Shown here: positions 16,098 to 24,687 of the stretch, one piece after another
How positions within the stretch are numbered: position 1 is the stretch's first letter
Layout: each line of letters starts with the position of its first letter
Notes under the pieces: model-generated
The model's database searches: none
Told to the model about the DNA's origin: nothing
What the model saw: only the letters and a program-made list of their open reading frames with translations
Program-made: the position numbers and the translations under genes
NCBI RefSeq assembly: GCF_900241005.1
Contig: NZ_OEST01000003.1
Coordinates: 124,001 to 188,000 of the forward strand
Origin: Bacteroides cutis
GTDB taxonomy: Bacteria > Bacteroidota > Bacteroidia > Bacteroidales > Bacteroidaceae
DNA: 64,000 nt
Direction: 5' to 3'

Positions 16098-17585
16098 TTA
16101 TTGCCTACTGTCTCTGAAACCTTCCATATTTTTGTAACGGCGTTTCATGAAGCGATGATATACATTCATCAGCCAGAAACGGGAAGTCAGGATAAACCCT
16201 GTGCCTATTACAATCAGGATGCATGCGGTAACGGTGGGACCGAAAAAGGCATTCAATATAAAGTTCATAAGCAGGGGGATACCGAAAGCTGCACCTGCTA
16301 TCAGGTTCTGCAATCCAGATCCCATATTATGGCGATTGGTCATTTTGGCATTCAGATTTACCGTCTTATTATTATATACAGCTAGTTGGAACAGGCAGAA
16401 GTAGACACATCCGGCTACAAATATGGCCCAGGCAAAGCAGCTCAATACGAGGAGTTTTCCCGTGACCATGGCAGGTATCATTAACACCATAGGAATAAGT
16501 ATGGCAACGCTATATAATATGTATTTGGCACGGAGTAATGTATATATTGATTCCTTACGGCTCATCAAACCATCGATGTAATTACCTTCGTAGCTCATCA
16601 GACTGGAAAGAAATAAAATGCCGAAGATAACAAAATTATATACCATGATAAAGTTCTTCATTCCTTGTCCGTCATACACTTCTGTGAAACTAAGGATGCA
16701 GCTAAAAGCGATTACTACGATAAACACCGTGCGTAAGGCTGTCTTGCAAACCTTGTTACGTAACAACATTTTCAGTTCCAAACGCATATATTCACCTATT
16801 TCGCCATAACGATCCAGAAATTTATATTCCGATACATGTTTTACTTTCGTATCTTCTACTTTATTGATTTCATCGTAGATCAGACCAATCATCAATACAC
16901 GATTAATGAACCACATTAAGGCTATAATTACCAGTACTCCGACGAATGACAGTAAGTTTCCGGTAATGAATCCCTCTCCGAGACTTACCGAAAAGTCAAA
17001 TAACGAACTATGTTCCGGTATGAATAATCCTGCTGCTATACCTCCATATACAACAATTGGTAATGTTATCCACCAAATACGTTCATTCATCAGGGTACGA
17101 CATAACAGGAACCAGTAATTATTGAAAATCATCAGTAACCAGATGCCTGTACAGTAGGCCAGTACCCCCATGATACCATAGAATTTAGTGATGGTGACGA
17201 TAGCGAATGGTACGAAAAAAAACAACCATATCAGGTTAAATCCATTCAGGCCGGAGCGTATTAATAAAAAGTCAATAAGACGATTCCGCCTTATGGGAAG
17301 CAGCAGATAGGGCTTTACTTCTTGTGTCGGTGTCTTTTGAAAAGGAAAGCGTATCATAAAGTCTAGAACCAAAACAAATATTAGTCCACTGTTTAATACG
17401 TGATAGGCTTCCGTAGCACCACCGTCGAAAGCAAAAGCAAAGGTTGTTCCGAAGAACATCAGATAACCGGCCCAAAAGATAGCCATGAAATACATCCAGA
17501 ATTTGCCGAACTTATTCTTTTCGTACATCGGATTTCGTTTGGCTGCCAGTTTACCATGTTTGCGTAATTCTAAAAATAGGCTCAT
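16098..17585 (-). CDS. DUF5687 family ABC transporter permease
   Basis: 495 residues, strongly hydrophobic, with roughly ten or more predicted membrane spans in two blocks (about residues 30-240 and 275-475) separated by a charged loop (INKVEDTKVKHVSEYKFLDR). The N-terminal RNPMYEKNKFGKFWMYFMAIF agrees with DUF5687, a Bacteroidota permease family that I recall paired with an ABC ATPase. It heads the operon permease, ATPase, NlpC/P60. No binding protein is present, which favours export. The terminator of the M16 gene lies between it and the upstream gene. Confidence 0.8.
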   Translation of the reverse strand: MSLFLELRKHGKLAAKRNPMYEKNKFGKFWMYFMAIFWAGYLMFFGTTFAFAFDGGATEAYHVLNSGLIFVLVLDFMIRFPFQKTPTQEVKPYLLLPIRRNRLIDFLLIRSGLNGFNLIWLFFFVPFAIVTITKFYGIMGVLAYCTGIWLLMIFNNYWFLLCRTLMNERIWWITLPIVVYGGIAAGLFIPEHSSLFDFSVSLGEGFITGNLLSFVGVLVIIALMWFINRVLMIGLIYDEINKVEDTKVKHVSEYKFLDRYGEIGEYMRLELKMLLRNKVCKTALRTVFIVVIAFSCILSFTEVYDGQGMKNFIMVYNFVIFGILFLSSLMSYEGNYIDGLMSRKESIYTLLRAKYILYSVAILIPMVLMIPAMVTGKLLVLSCFAWAIFVAGCVYFCLFQLAVYNNKTVNLNAKMTNRHNMGSGLQNLIAGAAFGIPLLMNFILNAFFGPTVTACILIVIGTGFILTSRFWLMNVYHRFMKRRYKNMEGFRDSRQ

Positions 17586-17614
17586 TGTATATAAATGATT
17601 AGAATGTATATAAA

Positions 17615-17650
17615 AAAGACCACGCTGCTTTTTTCAAACAACGCAGCCTT
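17615..17650 (-). terminator. Intrinsic terminator after M16 peptidase gene
   Basis: On the minus strand a GGCTGC/GCAGC stem is followed after a few bases by TTTTTTATA. The stem is short, so confidence is moderate. Confidence 0.6.
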
Positions 17651-17666
17651 TTAAAGTTATAAGCTA

Positions 17667-20492
17667 TTATTTGCTTTCTGCTTCAGGACTGATCATTGAT
17701 ACTTCAATCTCGTTTTTCTGTTTGAGTAGATCGTCAGCAAATTTCTGAATGTTTTTCATAGTAATGCTGTTTACAATTTGTTCGTAATTTTTAATGCGAT
17801 CCATACCGGTGAATAAATATTCGTCAATACCACTTAACCAATAATTGTTTTCTTTCAGGTCTTCAGCATGTTTTTTTAGCATGAACTCTTTTACTTTGTT
17901 CAGGTTTTCTTCAGTAGAACCTGCTTTGGCAAAATTATTAAGTTCATCAAAGATGATCTTCATTAATTTGTCTCTTTTAGCAGGGGCAGTATCGAAGATT
18001 ATTTGCAAAACAGCCTTCTCTGTCGGATACTTTCTCAATTGCCCGCCTACATATACACCGTATGTACCACCTTCATCTTCGCGTACTTTGGCTGTGTAAA
18101 TCAGGTCAAGGATTTGGCTAGTCATATCTAGCAAAATGTCATTTTTCAAATTGTATTCGCAGTTACCACTAATCAAAACAAAGTTAGAAGCTTTGGCTGT
18201 CTCTTGTTTACGGATAAATTCGTTTTTGTAGGTACCTTGGCGTATTTCAACTTTATTATCTTTGAAAGTTTCCTTACGATTGATGGCAGGTAGTGATCCT
18301 AAGTATTGAACAATCAGCGGTTTCATCTGCTCAACGTCTACATTTCCTACAAAAATGAAAGTAAAGTCGCTGGCATCTTTGTAACGGTCATTGTACATTG
18401 ACAGAATTTTATCATAGTCCATCTTGTCAATCATGTCGGCTTTAATTCTCACTTGTCTGGGGTGTTTCATATAGATACCAGCTTGAATAGAGTCGCTGAA
18501 AGCTATTTGTGGATTCATTTCCATATTAAGCAATGCTGCTTTACTACGATTTTTATACGAAGCGAATGCCTCATCATCACGGCGTGGAGCGGTAAATGTC
18601 AAATAAGTCAACTGCATCATGGTCTCAAAATCTTTTGGAGAACAATTGCCATGAATGGTCTCTGTCTTGTCACCGATACCATAGCTGACAGAGGCTTTCT
18701 TACCAGCCAATACTTTTTCGAGATTCACAGTACTAAAATTTCCTAAACCACCTACGCTTACAGCATCTAAACCGTTGATATTGATAATTTCTGAATTTGG
18801 GAACAAAGAGCTACCACCTAAACTGACACCTTTCATACGGATTTCATCAGCCTTGAAGTCAGTCTTCTTGATAATAACCTTAACACCATTAGAGAGTGTT
18901 AAGGTTGTAGTACCGAATATATCATCCTTCTTTTCGGATATGATTTTACCACCTTTCGGAGTTTCTTTCATCAATGGTTCATCAGATACCTTGTCTACAT
19001 ATGCAGTCAACTTCTCAGCTTTTACATCTTTCAGTATTTGTTTGATTACATCTTCCGAAGGTATTTTCAATCCTTCTTTCTCAGGAGCGAGAATGGCAAC
19101 TACCTGGTTGCTGTCGGTTACAAGTTCCTGCATCATTTGGTTTAATGCAGCTACAGGGATGGCAGGGGCAATTTGGTTAATGATAGCATATTCGTTCTCG
19201 ATACCAGGAATGGGCTCATTATCAAGGAAATGACGGACATATTTGTTTACATATTCCTCATTCTTACGTTTGTCGCGTTCATTGAAAGCAGATTCCAATT
19301 GACGTAGGTATTCAGCGCGGGCACGGTTGTATTCAGTTTCGGTAAATCCGAACTGGCGTGCACGCTCGGTCTCGCGAAGTAGGGTGGCAATACCATTTTC
19401 TATGGCATCTTCCTTACAAACTACGATACCGGTAAATGCGTCCTTTGTTTTAGCAACAAAAAAATTGTCATCATAAGTAGTAGCGTAGATATAAGGTGGA
19501 TTGGCTGTTTGTACCAATTCGTTCAAACGTGCATTCAGCATATTGTTAATGAGAGTAATTGCATAGTCTTGCAATAGATATCCCATATTAGTCTTTTCGG
19601 TATCAGGGGTATTCTCGTGTTTGTTGAAAACCAACGCCTGGACATTAGGCTGTTCTTTATCCTTATAGATGATAACGATCGGCTCTTTATTATCATTCAC
19701 GGGATAATATTCACGCTTGGCAGCATTGGGTTGTGCTGGAATGTCAGAGAACATCTTCTTGATTTGAGCTTCAATAACATCCACGTCTATATCGCCTACT
19801 ACAACGATACCTTGTAAATCAGGACGATACCATTTTTCATAATAATCTCTCAAGGTCTGAGGTTTGAAGTTCATTACCACTTCCATTGTTCCGATAGGAA
19901 AACAGTGTGCATACTTGGTTCCTTCAAACATTACAGGTAACATCTTTTCCTGGAAACGTTGGATAGCACTCATGCGGGTACGCCATTCTTCATTGATAAC
20001 TCCACGTTCTTTGTCGATTTCTTTTGGATCGAGAGTAAGATCATTACTCCAGTCGTGCAAAATCAGCAAACAAGAATCAATGGCACCTGGAGTGGTTACA
20101 GGAACATTGGAGATATTGTATACGGTTTCGTCCACGGAAGTATAGGCATTCAGGTTTTCACCGAATTTCACACCAATACGTTCCAGATATTGTTTCAAAG
20201 CGTCACCCGGGAAGTGGGTCGTTCCATTGAAACACATATGTTCTAGAAAATGGGCAAGACCTCGTTGACTTTCTTCTTCCTGAATGGAACCTACTTTCTG
20301 GGCAATATAGAAATCTGCTCGGTTGGCAGGAAGACTGTTCTTACGGATATAATACGTCAATCCGTTGTCTAATTTACCTATGCGTACATTTTTATCAATG
20401 GGGATAGGTGGCATTTGCTGGGCAAATACTTGTTGGAAGTTGCAGCAAATTATTAGCGCTACAATCCATAAACTGTGTAATAAATGTTTCAT
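17667..20492 (-). CDS. M16 family zinc metalloprotease (two-domain, exported)
   Basis: 941 residues from the ATG at 20492. A signal peptide of about 25 residues (LWIVALIICCNFQQVFAQ) supports this start over an in-frame extension upstream. The inverted zinc motif HxxEH is HFLEH at residues 81-85 in RGLAHFLEHMCFNGT, with a further Glu about 75 residues on. The protein contains two M16 units; the second half (from about residue 540) lacks HxxEH, as expected for the non-catalytic lobe of pitrilysin-type clam-shell proteases. It probably degrades peptides in the periplasm. Last gene of the miaA, lipid kinase, kdsA, M16 series. Confidence 0.93.
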   Translation of the reverse strand: MKHLLHSLWIVALIICCNFQQVFAQQMPPIPIDKNVRIGKLDNGLTYYIRKNSLPANRADFYIAQKVGSIQEEESQRGLAHFLEHMCFNGTTHFPGDALKQYLERIGVKFGENLNAYTSVDETVYNISNVPVTTPGAIDSCLLILHDWSNDLTLDPKEIDKERGVINEEWRTRMSAIQRFQEKMLPVMFEGTKYAHCFPIGTMEVVMNFKPQTLRDYYEKWYRPDLQGIVVVGDIDVDVIEAQIKKMFSDIPAQPNAAKREYYPVNDNKEPIVIIYKDKEQPNVQALVFNKHENTPDTEKTNMGYLLQDYAITLINNMLNARLNELVQTANPPYIYATTYDDNFFVAKTKDAFTGIVVCKEDAIENGIATLLRETERARQFGFTETEYNRARAEYLRQLESAFNERDKRKNEEYVNKYVRHFLDNEPIPGIENEYAIINQIAPAIPVAALNQMMQELVTDSNQVVAILAPEKEGLKIPSEDVIKQILKDVKAEKLTAYVDKVSDEPLMKETPKGGKIISEKKDDIFGTTTLTLSNGVKVIIKKTDFKADEIRMKGVSLGGSSLFPNSEIININGLDAVSVGGLGNFSTVNLEKVLAGKKASVSYGIGDKTETIHGNCSPKDFETMMQLTYLTFTAPRRDDEAFASYKNRSKAALLNMEMNPQIAFSDSIQAGIYMKHPRQVRIKADMIDKMDYDKILSMYNDRYKDASDFTFIFVGNVDVEQMKPLIVQYLGSLPAINRKETFKDNKVEIRQGTYKNEFIRKQETAKASNFVLISGNCEYNLKNDILLDMTSQILDLIYTAKVREDEGGTYGVYVGGQLRKYPTEKAVLQIIFDTAPAKRDKLMKIIFDELNNFAKAGSTEENLNKVKEFMLKKHAEDLKENNYWLSGIDEYLFTGMDRIKNYEQIVNSITMKNIQKFADDLLKQKNEIEVSMISPEAESK

Positions 20493-20567
20493 TATAGTTA
20501 TATAATTAAATGTTCTTTGACTTATATGTCGGATACCGGAATAATAAATCACAATATAATGGATAAT

Positions 20568-21371
20568 TTATTCTTTGATGGCTTTGCGGATATGAACCAA
20601 CTTAGTCAAAAGATTTTCTAGCATGTCGAGTTTCAACATGTTAGCACCATCACTTTTTGCTACTGCAGGATTTTCGTGAGTTTCGATGAACAAGCCGTCT
20701 ACACCCACTGCAATACCAGCTTTAGCAATAGTTTCAATCAACTGAGGCATACCGCCGGTGACTCCACTGGTTTGATTAGGTTGTTGAAGTGAGTGAGTTG
20801 CGTCCAAAATAACAGGAAATCCAAAAGATTGCATTTCAGGAATACCACGATAATCAATTACTAGATCTTGATAACCGAATGTTGTACCACGTTCTGTGAG
20901 CATTACATTCTTGTTTCCTGCTTCCACCACTTTATCCGCTGCAAAGCGCATAGCAAAAGGAGAGAGAAACTGTCCTTTTTTGATATTGATAATCTTACCC
21001 GTTTTGGCTGCGGCTATCAACAAGTCTGTTTGACGGCAAAGAAATGCCGGAATTTGTAATACATCTACATACTCTGCTGCTATCGTAGCCTCTTCTGCGG
21101 CATGGATATCCGTTACAGTGGGAACCCCGAATGTATCGTGTACTTTTTTTAATATCTTCAAAGCTTTTTCATCACCGATACCCATGAAAGAGTCTAAACG
21201 CGAGCGATTGGCTTTACGGTAGGAACCTTTAAATACGTATGGAATTTGTAGCTTATCGGTGATGGTTACTATACGTTCTGCTATGCGCATTGCCATTTCT
21301 TCTCCTTCGATGACGCAAGGACCTGCCAAAAGAAAGAAGTTGCCGGCAGGATTATTTTTCAGTTCAATCAT
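20568..21371 (-). CDS. kdsA: 3-deoxy-8-phosphooctulonate synthase (KDO8P synthase)
   Basis: 267 residues. It condenses phosphoenolpyruvate with arabinose 5-phosphate to make KDO8P for the lipopolysaccharide inner core. Family motifs are FLLAGPCVIEGEEMAMRIAE, FKGSYRKANRSRLDSFMGIG, VTDIHAAEEA, LTERGTTFGYQDLVIDYRGI and DATHSLQQPN. No Cys is seen in the metal position of the first motifs; metal dependence was not resolved. It lies between the lipid kinase and the M16 gene, all on the minus strand with 75-90 base gaps. Confidence 0.97.
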   Translation of the reverse strand: MIELKNNPAGNFFLLAGPCVIEGEEMAMRIAERIVTITDKLQIPYVFKGSYRKANRSRLDSFMGIGDEKALKILKKVHDTFGVPTVTDIHAAEEATIAAEYVDVLQIPAFLCRQTDLLIAAAKTGKIINIKKGQFLSPFAMRFAADKVVEAGNKNVMLTERGTTFGYQDLVIDYRGIPEMQSFGFPVILDATHSLQQPNQTSGVTGGMPQLIETIAKAGIAVGVDGLFIETHENPAVAKSDGANMLKLDMLENLLTKLVHIRKAIKE

Positions 21372-21459
21372 ATTTTGTTTTTATTTAATGTGTAAATAGG
21401 AAGTTGATTTATATTATTAAATACAATCATGCCGAAAAAATGTTCCAGTGTTATACCGG

Positions 21460-22386
21460 TCAGTTTGGAATAATGAGTGTTATTGCTTCGTGCATTACCC
21501 CGATGTCCAGTGGAAAGTGCCGGTCGAGGATACGTCCATCCAAATCGACAGAAGCACTTTGTGCGCGAAGCACTTTAACCTTTTGTGTACGATAGGGCAT
21601 CACGACTTTATGGTTTAGAATTCGGCCTTGGATAAGCATCCATAGACCCGACCAAAGTTGTAGCAGTTCTGGTCGATAGATTACGGAAACGTCTAACCAA
21701 CCATTATATGGAACAGCACTTGGTGCCTGCCCATATCCCCATGCACTTCCGATGCAAACCGTCATGATGCGTCCACGTATATGTTCTCCGTTTATTTTCA
21801 GGTGCATACGATATAATTTCCGTTCAAAAATAATAGAAAGTAATGCCATGAAATAGGAGAGAAATTTCACACCCCAAAAACGTTTGCACTGATCGGTAAT
21901 TTTTACGATACGTGCACCGAGCCCAATATTAATAGCATTCAGAAAATAACGTGTCAGATGCTTTTCGCCATCGTAATAATAGCATGTACCGACGTCTATC
22001 TTCCTACGTCGGTTGTTGATGATACAATCTACCGCTTTCTTGTATTCAGAACTCATTTCCCAATAGTCAGCAAAATCATTACCTATACCGTTTGGGATAA
22101 TTCCGATTGCTATATTTTCCTTATCTTTCGCATTGGAAAGCATGATACCGTTGATAGCGTCATTCAAAGCACCGTCACCCCCCACAATGACGATGGTACG
22201 GTAGCCGTTATTGGCAAGTATACCCGCCAAACGCTCTACCGAACCAAACCCTTCGGATTGCACGTAGTCGTAGGATACGCCCTTACTGTCCATATATTCT
22301 TTAATCTCTTTCCACCGTTTCTGCACCTTTCGTGTTCCGGCTTTAGGGTTATATATCACACCCCACTTTTCGGGTTCTACGCTCAT
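21460..22386 (-). CDS. Diacylglycerol/sphingosine kinase family lipid kinase
   Basis: 308 residues of the DagK catalytic-domain (YegS/DgkB) family. Visible motifs: WGVIYNPKAG at the start, VIVGGDGALNDAINGIM near residue 65 (the GGDG nucleotide site), GIIPNGIGNDFADYW, and CIGSAWGYGQAPSAVPYNGWLDV in the C-terminal half. It phosphorylates a lipid such as diacylglycerol; since Bacteroides make sphingolipids, a sphingoid base is another possible substrate, which is inference. Followed by kdsA and preceded by miaA. Confidence 0.92.
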   Translation of the reverse strand: MSVEPEKWGVIYNPKAGTRKVQKRWKEIKEYMDSKGVSYDYVQSEGFGSVERLAGILANNGYRTIVIVGGDGALNDAINGIMLSNAKDKENIAIGIIPNGIGNDFADYWEMSSEYKKAVDCIINNRRRKIDVGTCYYYDGEKHLTRYFLNAINIGLGARIVKITDQCKRFWGVKFLSYFMALLSIIFERKLYRMHLKINGEHIRGRIMTVCIGSAWGYGQAPSAVPYNGWLDVSVIYRPELLQLWSGLWMLIQGRILNHKVVMPYRTQKVKVLRAQSASVDLDGRILDRHFPLDIGVMHEAITLIIPN

Positions 22387-22465
22387 GAGTTAATTTACGA
22401 TTTGACGATTTACGATTGAAAATACTTTATACTTGTTAAGTGCCAATTCTCAATTGACAAAAGTA

Positions 22466-23386
22466 CTAAATCTCTTTGAGTTTTGCCTTTACAAAAGCAA
22501 TCTTTTCTCGCATTGGCAGTCGGGTATCTATCCAATGGATAGTAAAACCTCGCCTTTCCATTCCCCGAAACCAAGTCATTTGGCGTTTGGCAAACTGATG
22601 GATGGCGATTTCCAGTTGACTGAACATTTCGTTGTAGGTCAGTTGACCGATGACATAAAGTGTCAAATATTTGTATTCCAGTCCGTAATAAATAAGATCG
22701 TCTGGTTGAATACCTTGTTCTAACAATCGGCGTACTTCATCTACCATACCTTCATCCAGTCGTTGTCGTAAACGTTTGGTTATCTTCTTGCGACGCAGTT
22801 CTCGATCAATATCCATACCAATGATGAGGCTATCCAGTTGTGGAAACGAGCATTCGTCCACTGGAGTATGTGCATAATATTCCTCAATTTCAATGGCGCG
22901 GATAGCACGTTTAGCAGTATCTACGTCCGTGGTATTATGTAGACTCTTGTAACTTTTCAGAATTCTAGTCAACTCTTCCAAAGACTTACCCAATAAATTG
23001 GAACGTAGCTCTGGATTTTCGGGTACGGGTAGTAATTTGTAACCTTTTAGTACGGATTCCATATACATTCCGGTTCCTCCACATAGAACGGGCAGGCAAC
23101 CTTTTTGTTTAATCGTTTTGTATGCATCCAGAAAGTCACGTTGGTACTCAAAAACGTTGTACTTATAGCCCGGATCAGCAATGTTAATCAGATGATAAGG
23201 GATTAGTCTTCCGTTTACGGTATAGTCGGCAATGTCTTTCCCTGTACCGAGATCCATGCCTCGATAGATTTGCCGGGAGTCGGCACTAATAATCTCTGTA
23301 TCCAACTCGGCAGCAAGTTCAGCGGCAAACAGAGTTTTCCCTGAAGCGGTAGGACCCAATATGGTGATTAAATCATAGTTAGACAT
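22466..23386 (-). CDS. miaA: tRNA dimethylallyltransferase
   Basis: 306 residues. It transfers a dimethylallyl group to N6 of A37 in tRNAs that read codons starting with U. The P-loop is TILGPTASGKT at residues 9-18, followed by SADSRQIYRGMDLGTGK, HLINIADP, LVGGTGMY-like PVLCGGTGMY, and a C-terminal RQMTWFRGM. Bacteroides often carry two miaA genes; only one is in the window. It heads the series running to the M16 gene, with a -7 element on the minus strand at 23412-23419. Confidence 0.97.
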   Translation of the reverse strand: MSNYDLITILGPTASGKTLFAAELAAELDTEIISADSRQIYRGMDLGTGKDIADYTVNGRLIPYHLINIADPGYKYNVFEYQRDFLDAYKTIKQKGCLPVLCGGTGMYMESVLKGYKLLPVPENPELRSNLLGKSLEELTRILKSYKSLHNTTDVDTAKRAIRAIEIEEYYAHTPVDECSFPQLDSLIIGMDIDRELRRKKITKRLRQRLDEGMVDEVRRLLEQGIQPDDLIYYGLEYKYLTLYVIGQLTYNEMFSQLEIAIHQFAKRQMTWFRGMERRGFTIHWIDTRLPMREKIAFVKAKLKEI

Positions 23387-23411
23387 ATCTGAGATTTTGT
23401 TAATTTGAATA

Positions 23412-23419
23412 CAAAGGTA
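23412..23419 (-). promoter_or_regulatory. Putative -7 promoter element of miaA
   Basis: TACCTTTG on the minus strand, 26 bases before the start codon; no clear -33 partner. Confidence 0.6.
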
Positions 23420-23459
23420 TGAAAAAGGAAGTGAAAAGGAGATACTTACTTCTTAAAAG

Positions 23460-23474
23460 GTGTTATAAAACATG
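23460..23474. promoter_or_regulatory. TGTT-N4-AACA palindrome upstream of small RNA gene 1
   Basis: The sequence GTGTTATAAAACATG contains TGTT-ATAA-AACA. The centre lies about 60 bases upstream of the predicted start of the small RNA, a spacing used by Crp-type activators. A near-identical palindrome lies at the second small RNA promoter (30981-30996). Confidence 0.45.
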
Positions 23475-23491
23475 TTTTTCCTTTTGTATAA

Positions 23492-23522
23492 TTTGTGGAA
23501 ATCTCAAAAGTACATAAATTTG
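23492..23522 (+). promoter_or_regulatory. Bacteroides-type promoter of small RNA gene 1
   Basis: TTTG (23492-23495), exactly 19 bases, then TAAATTTG (23515-23522). A consensus match in both elements, with no protein gene on this strand downstream. Confidence 0.85.
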
Positions 23523-23527
23523 CAATG

Positions 23528-23592
23528 TGTTTTTCATAGTATTAGATTTAAGGTTAACAAAGGTTGGAGTACAGCGGTACTCCTTTTTTTAT
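23528..23592 (+). ncRNA. Small RNA gene, copy 1 (possible FopS-type family)
   Basis: About 65 nt from the predicted start to the T run. The 5' portion matches copy 2 (30891-30960, minus strand) at about 41 of 45 positions, including TGTGTTTTTCAT and GTATTAGATTTAAGGTTAA. It ends in a terminator hairpin GGAGTAC-AGCG-GTACTCC with seven T. The hairpin stem differs between copies while the 5' part is kept, as in paralogous trans-acting small RNAs. The 5' part is the antisense of a start-codon region of the form CCATGAAAAACAC. It lies between divergent flanks: miaA begins upstream on the minus strand, and the AraC gene ends downstream. Confidence 0.75.
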
Positions 23593-23654
23593 ATCCTAGA
23601 GTCAAGTTTTTTCATTGAATATAGGTGTGTTTAGCTTTTTTTCCCTGAAGAAAT

Positions 23655-24551
23655 TTAATTCATCTGTCTATATTCATTTGGTGAACATCCCACTACCTTT
23701 TTAAACAATCGTGTGAAGTGTTGGGGATATTTAAATCCTAAATCGTATGCTACTTCACTGATAGATTTACTAGTGTCGAATATTCTTTCTTTGGCTGTAG
23801 CAATCAGTTTTAATTGGATATGTTCTTGAGGAGAATTACCGGTTTCTTTCTTTATTAAATCTCCGAAATAATTAGGGGAAAGATGTAACTGATCTGCACA
23901 ATACTGTACAGATGGTAAACCGATTTCCTGTGGCTTATCAGACAGGAAGTAGTCGTTCAATAAATGTTCGAATTTCGTTAGAATATCCTTGTTGATATTA
24001 CTACGCGTAATGAACTGGCGATCGTAAAAGCGCATGCAGTAATTAAGTAGTAACTCGATATTGTTAACGATCAAGTTCTTGCTATGCTTATCAATGGAAT
24101 GTTGTAGTTCCTCTTCAATATTATGTAGGCATTCCAGGAATGTTCTACGTTCTTGTTCGGATAAGTGTAAAGCTTCGTTCGATTCATATGAAAAGAAAGT
24201 ATATTCGTGTATTTTGCGTGCAAGAGAAGTACCCCGAAGCAAATCGGGATGGAAAATCAGTGCATAACCTTTAGGTTGGAATACTTCTCCGTTATTAGAA
24301 ATTCCAACAATTTGCCCAGGAGCCAAGAACACGAGTGTGCCTTCTTGATAATCGTAAAAATTTCGTCCGTAACGCATGTCACCGCATTTAATTTCTTTCA
24401 AGAAAACGGCATAAAAACCAAAACGTTGGCGGTGATGTAACATAGGAGCGCATTTGGACCAATCAACTACACTAATCAATGGGTGCAGAGTTTCAACACC
24501 CACAAGTTCATTGTACTGACATACATGATCGAGTCTAATTAATTCTTCCAT
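23655..24551 (-). CDS. AraC family transcriptional regulator
   Basis: 298 residues. The N-terminal 160 look like a cupin-type ligand or sensor domain (GTLVFLAPGQIVGISNNGEVF). The C-terminal 100 carry the two helix-turn-helix motifs of AraC proteins: LHLSPNYFGDLIKKETGNSP and ISEVAYDLGFKYPQHFTRLFKK, ending GCSPNEYRQ. It is encoded downstream of a DUF4836/ABC transporter group on the same strand but has its own -7 element (24577-24584), so it may act on that group or elsewhere. Ligand and targets unknown. Confidence 0.92.
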   Translation of the reverse strand: MEELIRLDHVCQYNELVGVETLHPLISVVDWSKCAPMLHHRQRFGFYAVFLKEIKCGDMRYGRNFYDYQEGTLVFLAPGQIVGISNNGEVFQPKGYALIFHPDLLRGTSLARKIHEYTFFSYESNEALHLSEQERRTFLECLHNIEEELQHSIDKHSKNLIVNNIELLLNYCMRFYDRQFITRSNINKDILTKFEHLLNDYFLSDKPQEIGLPSVQYCADQLHLSPNYFGDLIKKETGNSPQEHIQLKLIATAKERIFDTSKSISEVAYDLGFKYPQHFTRLFKKVVGCSPNEYRQMN

Positions 24552-24576
24552 ATTCTTATATATCTTAAGGTTACGA

Positions 24577-24584
24577 CAAAGTTA
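24577..24584 (-). promoter_or_regulatory. Putative -7 promoter element of the AraC gene
   Basis: TAACTTTG on the minus strand, about 26 bases before the start codon. Confidence 0.55.
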
Positions 24585-24687
24585 ATGTTTTTTTCGTATA
24601 TAGAATAGTGTGTATGTCGTCAATCTGTAATAATGGTATATATATCTGTAATTTATATAAATTGTTAAAATGGATACTGTATGTTTT

